This document shows positions 31,970 to 41,880 of a DNA stretch of 64,000 nt, piece after piece. The position numbers were made by a program, and so were the translations under genes. Source of the DNA: Steinernema hermaphroditum (lineage: Eukaryota; Nematoda; Chromadorea; Rhabditida; Steinernematidae); NCBI GenBank assembly GCA_030435675.1, contig CM059622.1, positions 14,756,001 through 14,820,000 on the forward strand. Direction: 5' to 3'. Every line of letters begins with the position of its first letter. Within the stretch, counting starts at the first letter, position 1. Below the pieces are notes generated by a model. The model saw only the letters and a list, made by a program, of their open reading frames with translations, was not told the DNA's origin and ran no database searches.

Positions 31970-32095
31970 ATAGGGTTCCCCTATATCAAAATTCCTTTAA
32001 AATCCGATCGCTCAGAAGAAACCCAAACAGATGGAAAGCAGCTCTACTCTCACACTGATCGCACAGGCGATAAGGCTCGGCGCGAGAAAGAGGGA
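31970..32095 (+). repeat. Right LTR-like direct repeat
   Basis: Direct repeat of 26382-26507. Sequence continues into a stretch with GATAAAAGCG (TATA-like) and two TTCAGT motifs at about 32150-32170, then the AKR 3 start at 32373. An AAAAAAAGAGAG purine tract at about 31867 may be the element's polypurine tract. Confidence 0.75.
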
Positions 32096-32372
32096 CGCGG
32101 CAGCTTACCGGTCAGAAGGAAGGAGATAAAAGCGGGCCGCGCGTGCGCTCGCGATTCAGTCTTGATTCAGTTTCAGCTTGGTTCTACACAGCGAGAGAGA
32201 CTCCTGTTCTATTCACAAACACATATAAAGCAAACTCCATCTCAAGATGTTCACTTCCCAGAGACTTTTGTTCGACTTGTTTGCTGTGTAGTTTGTACCT
32301 TATGCGCATTGACACTCCACTATAAGAAGGTGCAATTCTCCTCTCTCGAACGACATCGTCGCCACTTCCATC

Positions 32373-33424
32373 ATGACTAAGGTCGCCGTCCCCGCCACCA
32401 CTCTCTCCACTGGCGCCAAATTACCCTTGCTGGGTTTGGGAACGTGGCAGGTTAGTTCTTGCCATTTGAGATGAACGTCGATGATTTGTAGAACGACTCG
32501 CAAAGCATCCCGCTCCGCACAGCCTTAGATGCCGGCTACCGTCTCATCGATACTGCTACTGTCTACGGAAATGAAGCCGATATAGGCGCGGTCCTCCATG
32601 AGTATATCTCCTCGGAAAAGATCAAACGAGAAGAGCTGTTCATCACCACGAAGCTCTGGTGCAACCATAATCGCCCGGACGAGGTTGAGAATGAGATTAA
32701 GGAGTCGCTGAAGAAGCTTCAGCTCGACTACGTGGACCTCTACTTGATCCACGCGCCAGTTACTTTCAAGGCCGACCAGTCAGGACATGATCTGGACGTT
32801 TGTGTTGAGGACACATGGAAAGCCATGGAGAGCGTTTTCCACAAGGGCTTTACGAAGGCCATTGGGGTATCCAACTTCAGAGCTGACCAGATCGAACGCA
32901 TCCAAAAGATCGCGAAGATTCCGATCCATAATGTCCAAGTTGAATGTCACCTCTACTTTCCCCAGTTCAAACTTCAAGAAGTATGCAACAAGTACGGTAT
33001 TACCATGACGGCTTACGCGCCGATCGGATCTCCTGGTCGTCATGAGTGCACGTAAGACGAGCACTTTAGAATCGCTGATTAAGTATGCGCTGCAGTCAGG
33101 ACATGATCTGATCTGCGGTTGATGGAGTGGGTGAAGTCCATTGGTAACCCCCTCGAGGATGAGGTCGTCGTCAAGCTCTCAAAGAAGTACGGAAAGACTC
33201 CTGCTCAGATCCTTCTTCGTCATCTAACTCAAAGAAATATCTCTGTTATCCCGAAAAGTGGAAATGAGAAACGTCTCAAGGAAAACATCGATATTTTTGA
33301 CTTCCAGCTGACGGATGCGGAAATCGATGAGCTGAACAAGCCGAAACATCACCAGAGACTGTTCACTCAAGATTTCATGGCCGGACATCCTGAAGATCCG
33401 TACAAGGACGAGCGTTCGTGTTAA
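32373..33424 (+). CDS. Aldo-keto reductase 3, possibly inactivated
   Basis: Exons 32373-32450 and 32492-33051 cover the N-terminal three quarters: LPLLGLGTWQ, DAGYRLIDTATVYGNE (Asp, Tyr), TTKLW (Lys), DLYLIHAP (His), GVSNF, VQVECHLYFPQ. It lacks the intron that AKR 1 and 2 have after the His motif. The last exon (about 33118-33424) carries KTPAQILLRHL, VIPKS and the C-terminus. The join is broken: after the expected CTGCAG acceptor at 33094 there is a 22-base insertion, mostly a copy of 32777-32794, which shifts the frame and meets a TGA. Unless another acceptor is used, the C-terminal quarter is lost. Total length without the insertion would match AKR 1. Confidence 0.75.
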
Positions 33425-33548
33425 GAAGATTCTTAGTCGTGCATATGCATTTTACATCATAGAAAAGCACTTAATTTGTATCATAACTATGCGATAAAAG
33501 TTTGGATGCAGATCTTTAAAGAAAAAAAAGGGAAAACATTTAAAAAAT

Positions 33549-33619
33549 TGCATCGGCCGGGAATCGAACCCGGGCCGCCCGCGTGGCAGGCGAGCATTCT
33601 ACCACTGAACCACCGATGC
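33549..33619 (-). tRNA. tRNA-Gly(GCC)
   Basis: Intact 71-nt copy, left half of a divergent cassette with 33719-33790. Confidence 0.95.
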
Positions 33620-33718
33620 TTATCTTCATCAACACACGATAGTGCTGAGATTGCGACCGCCGCAGTAGATATTTGCAGACAGGTAAGAGATATCCGAGCC
33701 GAGTCGCCCTCCATACAC

Positions 33719-33790
33719 GCGTCTGTGGTGTAATGGTCAGCATGGTTGCCTTCCAAGCAATCGACAGGGGTTCGATTCCCCTCAGACGCA
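33719..33790 (+). tRNA. tRNA-Gly(UCC)
   Basis: Intact 72-nt copy, right half of the cassette with 33549-33619, about 100 bases apart. Confidence 0.95.
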
Positions 33791-34011
33791 GAAGTTTTTT
33801 TCCACTGTGTCCGAGATTCTTTCCTTTATAATTTTTTTGCTAACAGTATTTTGCGAGACTAATATCAAGAGACTAATACACCACAGCAGTTCTCCTAAAC
33901 GATTTATTTAACAATAATAAAAAGAGGAAGCGTCACTGAAGATAACCGGAATGAATATGATGCGAATCGTTGTCATGGAATGAATCTCGATTGAATCGAA
34001 CTGTGAGGCTA

Positions 34012-34862
34012 CTACTGAACGGGTGTGTCCCAGACGGAGAGAATCCACTTCATCTCCTCCTCGACGTACCTGCAAGAACATTTTGATACTAATATTCCTT
34101 AAAAGATACGTACTTGGCATGCGCGTCGATGGTGGGATAGTAGGCAGAGTATTCCTCTGGCGTTGTGGCAATCTCGTTGAATCTCGTATAGACGTTACTG
34201 GGCGGCGGAGGCACCGGAACCCACATGTCTTGAGGATAGTACTGCTGGCATTGTGAATATGCGGCAGGCTGGGCCGGCTCAGCCTCTGGAGCAGGCTGCT
34301 CTGGTTCTTCCGGCACCTCCGGCTCCTTGTCTTCTGCGACGTCAACGACGACCGTCTCCGCCTTAGGCTCTTCCGCGATAGCCTCTTGAGGCGACGCGGT
34401 CCTAACGTTGTTCCTGGAGACATTCGAGCGGCGGCTGTAGCTTTTTCGCCTTTTATTGTTCGCTCCGTTCTGCCGGCTGCCTCTCGGCGCCACGCGAAGT
34501 TCCTCTTCACCGTGAGCGAACCAACAGCCCTCGCCGAAACTGATAAGGCATCGATGAATCATAAAACAAAAGAATCATAGGACTCACTCGCAAGTGCCAG
34601 TCTTGATCATGTTCTCGCAGAGTTCCGTTTTGATTCTCTCGGCGGACGGCTTTTGCGTTCTTCCACCGAGTGACTGGCGATGGCGATTCCGAGGAGAGAT
34701 GGAGTTCTGCCCACGACGCTGGGGCTCGCCAGCATTCTCCTTGTCATCGCCACTGCCAAGGAGCTTCTTGATGTCGTCGTTGATGTAGAACTCAAACTTC
34801 TGACTCGGACGACCGTTCGATCGGCGGTTCTGCTGCTGCTGGGTCATGTCTCCAAACGCCAT
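34012..34862 (-). CDS. Single CCCH (TIS11-type) zinc finger protein
   Basis: Exons (minus) 34588-34862, 34114-34539 and 34012-34069, introns 48 and 44 nt, 252 aa. The finger is built across the first intron: IKTELC-x8-C-x5-C-x3-H followed by GEEELR, with the KTELC lead-in that TIS11/MEX-5-type fingers use to bind AU-rich RNA. Only one finger is present, whereas TTP-type proteins have two. The N-terminus is Gln/Arg-rich. A basic region follows the finger (NNKRRKSYSRRSN), then a Pro/Glu-rich acidic stretch, and the end VEEEMKWILSVWDTPVQ. The likely role is RNA binding and post-transcriptional control. A TTTCTTTGCAG acceptor lies 4 nt upstream of the ATG. Confidence 0.88.
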
Positions 34863-35644
34863 AACCCTGCAAAGAAACGTTATCGTCGCTGGCGAGTGGA
34901 ATTGTGCGGGGAAACGTCGGTTTAATGACGTCACGCGAGTGAGCAAAAGCTCCAATGACCTTGGCGCGCTTTTCGGTGTGCGGGCGATGTCACAATTGGC
35001 CGATGCGCGGACGATGGTTTTTGACGTCTCTGGATCCGAGAGTGGGTGCATTTCGTGGCCGCTTTATGTCCGAAACAATCCGATGCGACGTTTTTAGCAC
35101 TTTTCGACTGCTGTGGTTGTGGTGGTCTTCGGTTCTGCTTTGCGATGCGGTCCATTGTGAAGTAGCACTTTTTTGGCGCGCAAATCATCTGTGCGGGATT
35201 TGGAGTAAACAAGGTGGTCAGCGAGGAGCGAGGAGTGTTAAAAAGAGATTCTACGATGTTTGTAGTCCTTTGTGTAAAGTCTCATTCAAGTCCCCACTCA
35301 AATTCTTCCGGACGCTCCTTTGGGTTATTGTATAGTTGTTTTTAGATGGATTTACTCGACGCTTTAAGAAGATTATCTTCTTTATGACTTGATTTTTGGC
35401 TTTTTCAATTCCCTCTTCCTGAAAAATTACTCGTTTTTCAGCGTAATAGGCCAATAAGATCAGTTGTATCATCAGCCATCGTGCCACCCAATCTATGGTC
35501 ATAGGCTTGTAACACGGGAACAATACGTTTGTTTGCTCTATGGACTCTCTGTTACGGTGATTCTGATCAAACGTCTTTAGTGAAACTGACCTCACTGAAA
35601 CGTATTTGCCAAGTTAGTCTAACTGTCAACGATCTCTATCACCT
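34863..35644. other. Intergenic
   Basis: Presumed promoter region of the CCCH gene. Several short frames exist on both strands, but none has a domain or good splice context. Confidence 0.35.
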
Positions 35645-35716
35645 TCCCATGTGGTCTAGTGGTTAGGATTCGTGGCTTTCACCCACGCGGCCCGGGTTCG
35701 ATTCCCGGCATGGGAA
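35645..35716 (+). tRNA. tRNA-Glu(UUC)
   Basis: 72 nt, acceptor TCCCATG/CATGGGA, anticodon TTC (GCTTTCACC). Convergent with the Asp gene at 35843-35914. Confidence 0.95.
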
Positions 35717-35842
35717 AACTTTTTTATTTATCACATTGTATGACTTCCCAGAAATATTTTTTTACTCTTCATATTTTTAAAGAATTTGAGGATGATGGGA
35801 CAAAACTGAAGAACAACACCCGATCTCAAAGCAAAAAGATTA

Positions 35843-35914
35843 CTTCCCGGCCGGGAATCGAACCCGGGTCTCGCACGTGACAGGCGCGGATACTCACCAC
35901 TATACTACCGAGGA
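35843..35914 (-). tRNA. tRNA-Asp(GUC), acceptor variant
   Basis: 72 nt. Same as the other Asp genes except for one acceptor-stem change (CTTCCC for CTCCCC on the plus strand), which weakens one pair. Confidence 0.88.
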
Positions 35915-36046
35915 CATGACATATCTCTAGCGTGATGGCACCTTTATTTCACAACTACAAATCCGATCTGCACCCCTTTTTATGAATATTGATTAAGAAC
36001 CCCCATTAACACTGTCAACTCGACCCGTTCTGCACCGCCTTCCATC

Positions 36047-36369
36047 ATGAGCTCGTCGGCGTCGTTTGTGTTGAGCCCAGAAGACCGCGACGAGTACAAC
36101 AACTTCCTTTTCTCATCAACTGGTTCTTCGAACGGCTCTTCTATGGAGCAGACGACCCCTCTTCCGCCGAAAATAAAGTTCAGACGTGAGTCTTTCGTTT
36201 TAGTTCGAGGCTTAAATAGCTGAGTTTAGTGAAGTCGAGCAATGAGCTCAAAATCACCTTCCAGGAACAAGAACACGAGCAGAACATGAGGGATCTTGCG
36301 GAGATGATTGAACGGTTCAAGCTGAACAAGGCATGGAAGTATTTGCCAGTTAAGAAGTGGAATGCGTAA
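36047..36369 (+). CDS. Small charged protein (92 aa), unassigned
   Basis: Two exons, 36047-36185 and 36230-36369, with a 44-nt intron (GTGAGT..GTTTAG) and an exact frame join. The first exon encodes a Ser-rich, acidic start (MSSSASFVLSPEDRDEYNN). The second encodes a predicted helix rich in Glu, Gln and Lys (ELKITFQEQEHEQNMRDLAE) that ends KAWKYLPVKKWNA. No TM segment or signal peptide. Both parts are too short to stand out as single open frames. It sits in the gap between two tRNA Glu/Asp cassettes. Family unknown. Confidence 0.6.
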
Positions 36370-36484
36370 ACCATGTACATATGCTTGTGGTCTTCATAAA
36401 GAACCTGCCCCAAAAGGTCTATGAATGATTCATAATTTAACGAAGATTCATCCAAGACAAACGTTTCTTACGTCATTTCTTATG

Positions 36485-36556
36485 TCCTCGATAGTATAGT
36501 GGTGAGTATCCGCGCCTGTCACGTGCGAGACCCGGGTTCGATTCCCGGCCGGGGAG
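36485..36556 (+). tRNA. tRNA-Asp(GUC)
   Basis: 72 nt with canonical T-loop TTCGATT. Convergent with tRNA-Glu at 36677-36748: the same cassette as 35645-35914 in reverse orientation. Confidence 0.94.
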
Positions 36557-36676
36557 TAATATTTTGTTTTGAGACCGAATTTTGTTTTCCACTTTTGTCC
36601 CGCGACCATTCCCAAGACTTTTAAAAATATGGATAGTAGAAAAGATATGAGACTCGGTGTGATAAATCAAAAAGTT

Positions 36677-36748
36677 TTCCCATGCCGGGAATCGAACCCG
36701 GGCCGCGTGGGTGAAAGCCACGAATCCTAACCACTAGACCACATGGGA
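36677..36748 (-). tRNA. tRNA-Glu(UUC)
   Basis: 72 nt on the minus strand, identical in its stems to the other Glu copies. Confidence 0.95.
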
Positions 36749-36854
36749 ATGTGACAGCTGTATCTGACATTGGGTACAAGTGCGAAAATCGACAGAAGAC
36801 ACGAGAATATTGTTTTACCGATGAGCAAAATAAATATGGACAAGAAGGATGAGA

Positions 36855-37061
36855 TCAGTGCTGAGAAGTGGTGCCACTCTGGCTGTCCTGCTTCTCTTCC
36901 GTGCGCTTCTGCTGTCCACAGTCGGTGGGCCGCGCCTTGAGGAACGCTTCGATCTTGACTGCATAAGCAGCCTCAGCCACTTTGAGGCTCTGCTTGAAGC
37001 GATCGATCTCCTTCTTAATTTTCGACTTTTTCAGGGTAAGATCTTTGGCACAACAGTACAT
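36855..37061 (-). CDS. Lys/Glu-rich small frame, possible exon
   Basis: 68 codons from ATG 37061 (MYCCAKDLTLKKSKIKKEID..) with a heptad-like charged pattern that would suit a coiled coil, ending in a Gln/Ser-rich tail. It could be a short gene or the last exon of a gene whose upstream exons I could not fix. No family recognised. Confidence 0.35.
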   Translation of the reverse strand: MYCCAKDLTLKKSKIKKEIDRFKQSLKVAEAAYAVKIEAFLKARPTDCGQQKRTEEKQDSQSGTTSQH

Positions 37062-37329
37062 CGGGCCTTTCGAAACCTACTTCACGAGCTGTTTGCACTG
37101 TCACCATCCGTTTCAGCTTTTGACGTGTGAAAATGCCATATCTTGAACGAATTCCATGAAGAGGAAGTGAGATGACATTCACGACAAAAGATAGACGCAA
37201 CCAGGTTACTGTAGAGCTGTGCCACAGTGGACAATCAACGATGAAGACCCTTTCCAGGAGAAGAGAATAATTTATTCAACAGAGCGCATAAATAATATTT
37301 ACATTCTACGTACAATCGACATTGCATCA

Positions 37330-37822
37330 TCAGTACACGTATTCCCCAATATTGGGAAGTCTCTGGAAATCGACCAAACGCTCGCTTCGAATCGAATCGT
37401 TTCGTAAACGATTATTAGCAATTGGTGCAGTTGTGCTTGGATGGGGCTTTTCCTTCTTAGTTCCCAAGCTCTTCAGGAAAAGAAGGACTTTTCCCCATAA
37501 TGACTCTCCAGCAGGATGGTCGTGCTCTCGGTTTACAGCGACGACGCTGTATTTTCTCATTTTACTTCCAATGTTGGCACCTAGAAGGGAATATCTTGAA
37601 AAGGGGGAAGTGCAACAAACCTTTCAAAAGACGGTGAATCATGCCATCATCCGATTTTCCATGCTCTTCCTCGTTCTCCTCATTCGAAGCTGCCGGAAGA
37701 TGGTTGGTATAAGGGTTGGTGTCCTTGGTTCTTGACAGCTTTCGCTTGAGAGATTGCCAGATCCTGCAGAAGAATCCAGTTTTCGGGGGAGCCCCCGACC
37801 GATCAGCTGACACCGGCGACAT
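37330..37822 (-). CDS. Unassigned basic soluble protein (150 aa)
   Basis: Exons (minus) 37621-37822 and 37330-37580 with a 40-nt intron (GTTTGT..TTCTAG) join in frame. The product starts MSPVSADRSGAPPKTGFFC, has a basic amphipathic segment (RIWQSLKRKLSRTKD), an acidic patch (NEENEEEHGK), a second hydrophobic/basic stretch (SLWGKVLLFLKSLGTKKEK) and a C-terminus ending LPNIGEYVY. No signal peptide, TM segment or known motif is seen. Confidence 0.55.
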
Positions 37823-38112
37823 TTCGGAGTGAAAGTGGGCAGCGATTAGTGGTGACGCCAAAACGGCAACGTGAATTTATCAGGCTATTGATCGTCGGTG
37901 GTGGGCATGTAAATAAAAACTGCTGTGTTGTCTTCTTTTGATGCTTCGAAATGGGAGGAAACGTGCTGACGAGGAGGTAGTGCTATGGTTACTTGGCGAT
38001 AACGGGCTGGAGACGTCTGAAGTGTGTACTTTTAGCTGGTTGAATACTCAAAAAAGTGGAAAAATATTGTTCTTTATCCAAGTACAGTTGGGATTTAAAA
38101 AAGCAAAAGATT

Positions 38113-38183
38113 TGCATCGGCCGGGAATCGAACCCGGGCCGCCCGCGTGGCAGGCGAGCATTCTACCACTGAACCACCGATGC
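38113..38183 (-). tRNA. tRNA-Gly(GCC)
   Basis: Intact 71-nt copy, left half of a divergent cassette with 38374-38445. Confidence 0.95.
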
Positions 38184-38373
38184 TTGCCTAAAGATCCTTC
38201 CGATAGCGCTTGGATTGCGACTGCCATCAGTAAATATATGTCTACAGAAAAACAAGAACTAATGAGGCCGAAGACGCCTAAGCAGACACGCTCTACAGGC
38301 GCCTGTCTGTGCTTCGCAAAAGAGACAGACAGACAAGAGAGACACATCTGATCCGGTTTACAACTACCGATGC

Positions 38374-38445
38374 GCGTCTGTGGTGTAATGGTCAGCATGG
38401 TTGCCTTCCAAGCAATCGACAGGGGTTCGATTCCCCTCAGGCGCA
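38374..38445 (+). tRNA. tRNA-Gly(UCC)
   Basis: 72 nt; one acceptor base differs (CAGGCGC) and gives a G-U pair. The spacer to 38183 is similar to that at 13828-14012. Confidence 0.93.
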
Positions 38446-41021
38446 TGCATTTTTTAAGAGTATTTGTACCCATCGTCCAGTAAATGATTTTTACTAGGAC
38501 TAATGATGAAGTGCAGAGATCTCACAGTACTGGTAAATGCACGGACTTCGTTCCACAAGTTCCCCTTTCGAGGGTTTTAAACAACCTTACAATGACATCA
38601 ACTCGGCTATTGTCATCTGTTATAAGTGGCAATAGACCAGTTTGTAAGCACCTTTCTCAACCACTCGATCTGATCTATTTCAAACAACTATGATGTCGTT
38701 TTCCCCTTCAACCTCACTAATTCCCCAAAACGCCCCAAAAACCTAAACAAACACCCCCTAATCGCCTCATTTTTCCTTCTGACCCTTTCGCAACTCGCTT
38801 CTTCGTAAGTGCAACCTTGAGCTTCTTCTGTTTGTCGACTGCATACAGTCTTCTCTCGCGTCATCGCTTCCATTCCTCAACTGAAAAGCGGATTAAGGAA
38901 CGGTAGTCTATTTAATTGGGGACACTCAGCAAGCAAAGATTCATTCTCTGTGACTTGTGTCCATCGCAAACGCCCCGAACTCATTATGGACGAAACCGTT
39001 CTCCTTCCGCAACTCTTTCGTCTCTTCTTCGACGCTCAGCTCGCCAGGTTTGTCTCGTAACATGTTTATGTATTTGGTCAGTCGGTTGGAGATGGCGCGC
39101 TGCGATTATTAATCATCGACGGCTCGTCCGACAGTAGATGGAGGTCATGACGGGGAAGAGTTTTACTGCGTTGATAGTTTACATACTGTTTAGTTCGTTT
39201 GGACCGCGTGTTCGCGTTTGGTATTTTCTGTGTATAAGCTATCAAATCTTGACTTTCGAGTTTTCCCCCTTATGAACCGATTACCAATGAAAAATTTCGC
39301 CTAAAAGGGATAATACAGAATCAGAATCACCTTAATTAAAAGGTAGGAGATACACTGTATCTTTCAGTTTACTGGGAACCTTTCTTACATCACCAAAAAT
39401 CAATATTGGGCTCACACGTGCCCACACACTATTTTGAGAGATTGCTGTGGAGCTCGTTAAAGATGTTTCCAAATCCCACTCATAGTGAATACATAGTTGC
39501 ATTTCACGGTCCGCCGAATTTGGACTTCCTTCACTCATGGCTGGGTGTTGGATCTTTCTTGGTCTCTTTTAAGTCTGTACCTTTATGTACTCGTTTTTGT
39601 TTCAGTCAATTAATCACCCACTTCAATGATTAGACTGATCCATGAAAAACGGCCTTTTTGTAAACTTTCTTTAGGATTGTGTGGGGCTGTCGGTCATCGA
39701 GAGCGTATGTTTCCAAGTTGACTTCCACAATAGCCCTCAACTTTGAGCTGGGAGATTGTTGTTTGTTGTTCATATGGCACTCTCTTAGCTTTATCTTTCC
39801 GTCATCTGTGCTCAGCCATAAATGACAACATCACCCAGAATAAGACAAACAAATCGAAAATTGGGCCAAAAACATTTTTTGCCCTTATAACCCGCACATT
39901 CTCGACTCCAAACTCCTTGTATTTCATGAGCGAGGAATCCGGCTCTTCTTGCCCGAGAAGAGGGCCGGCCATTTTTTCATGGATCAACCCAATATTACCA
40001 TGAAAACGTTTTTGTTTCAGTCCATAAAATCCCCCCCGCTTCAACTAGTCACATCAAACTCTGTTCATGGAAGATGATTTTTCTCACACGAAGTAAAAGA
40101 AAAGTAATGAGAAGCAGATGTTTCAGGCCACAGCTGCTTGATCGGAAACTATAGATGATCTCATCAAATTCCAATATGTTCCCGTTCAATCTATACCAGA
40201 GTTGTGCACAATAACCGCCATTTACATAAACTCTTCGTTTGCATGTTGCGGTTCGACACTATTGCTCACCCTAGCGTTAGTCACCTCTGCCGAACGACAT
40301 CGCAATCCGCTCGGCAATAACTTTGACCGCCTTGTCCCTCTTTTTGTCAATTATTTAATTGCGCATAATCAGGTTTTATGGTCGTCAGCCACTGATCGAC
40401 GCCGATCGGTTCGTTCAGTTGATGGCGTCGCGCGTCTTCGATCGATTCCCAATCGCGTTTACAGTTGACGGCAGCGGTACGTTTCGTTTGGGGCTTCAGA
40501 AGTTTGCATATGTCCCGTCGATGGGTCGGCGAGGGGCCGATGGCGGCGCTTAGGGCGGCCCGCCGATGATCGATGGTGGTTTGCGTTTTTTGGTTTGAGT
40601 GTTTTGGGTTTCTGTGAATGTGGTTTAGTGGGAAATAGACGATCGCAATTTCGCTAATTTTCTTTTTTCTTATCCATACTGATTGCTGCGATTAATGTCG
40701 TTTTTAGGGGCTGAGGAGATAGGAATGTCACTTGTAGATGACTAGCTGATAACGGTGAAAGAGAGATGTTGTGAATGGTCACGTCACTACATCAGTGGCA
40801 TTCTTACAATGCTTGACAATATTGTGCGACAGCTTGAATTTTGTTTATGGCACATATTTCGTCGATTTGGAACGCTGTTCAATCAGGATCACAAGACCTA
40901 ACCATGACCGTGGATTATAGATCAGGTTCTTCAAGACCATTTTCTGAGCATTTCAAAGCGCTAGCTGCTCAGAACAAACCCAATGACCTCTTAGACGATC
41001 TTCCTGCGAACGATTCCGCCA
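38446..41021. other. Gene-free stretch
   Basis: No exon recognised. A weak partial repeat links about 39590-39650 and 40005-40070 (TTTTTGTTTCAGTC followed by CCC..CTTCAA). Confidence 0.35.
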
Positions 41022-41093
41022 TCCCATGTGGTCTAGTGGTTAGGATTCGTGGCTTTCACCCACGCGGCCCGGGTTCGATTCCCGGCATGGGAA
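41022..41093 (+). tRNA. tRNA-Glu(UUC)
   Basis: 72 nt, third Glu copy. Convergent with tRNA-Asp at 41219-41290. Confidence 0.95.
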
Positions 41094-41165
41094 AATATTT
41101 TTGGTGTACCTCACAACACATCGACTATTTTATTATACAGTTTCTCACATCGCTAGCTTCAAAAT

Positions 41166-41200
41166 TTTAAAAATATGTCCTAAAAGGACATATTTTTAAA
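41166..41200. repeat. Perfect 16-bp inverted repeat between tRNA-Glu and tRNA-Asp
   Basis: Arms 41166-41181 and 41185-41200 around a 3-nt loop. It lies midway in the cassette spacer, where the other two cassettes have only AT-rich sequence. Confidence 0.85.
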
Positions 41201-41218
41201 ATGAAATGAAAAAGATTA

Positions 41219-41290
41219 CTCCCCGGCCGGGAATCGAACCCGGGTCTCGCACGTGACAGGCGCGGATACTCACCACTATACTACCGAGGA
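41219..41290 (-). tRNA. tRNA-Asp(GUC)
   Basis: Intact 72-nt copy, convergent with 41022-41093. Confidence 0.95.
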
Positions 41291-41880
41291 CCTGTTAAAT
41301 AGATGCTGTTATATTGTTGTTGTTACCACGTCGCAAACACCTGTTCTCCCATAGCATCCCACGCTTTTTTATTTGTGCTTGATGACTAGTCCTAGTTGTT
41401 GCTCTAAGAAGTTTTATGATTGTTGATGACCTCGGTTTTCGGGTGTTTGGAACGTTATATTCATACTTATACTACGCACTAAGCAAAATCCTAAAAGGAT
41501 TCTATTCATGAATATCGAACACTTAATATCCAAAATCCATCGTGTGTACGTAAAGCAATGTGAAAGTTTGCGTATTTTTGACCCAATCCACATCTCAATA
41601 ATTTGTTTTCGTCACCACTATTAGCAACAATTAGTGTATCACACTATCATATAAGAGGAGCTCTCGCGCCTTCGGCAGCAGCTGTTTGTCGTCGGCGTTC
41701 TGCACTCATCATCCTGACCACCACCCGCCGCCTGTCCTCTTGCGGCCCTCTGGGTGGGCACTAAGTTTTCTTTGCGACTCATCGCCGCCGCGTTACTCAA
41801 TTACGCGTAATTTGATTGTTTCTGTCGAGAAGTGCGCGACGTGATTCTCGAGCTCTAGTCCTCCCACTAGGCCCGACTCT

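Noticed and set aside
33476..33756. Short frames running across tRNA-Gly copies, seen at every cassette
   Set aside because: They repeat at each cassette because they are translations of the tRNA genes themselves.
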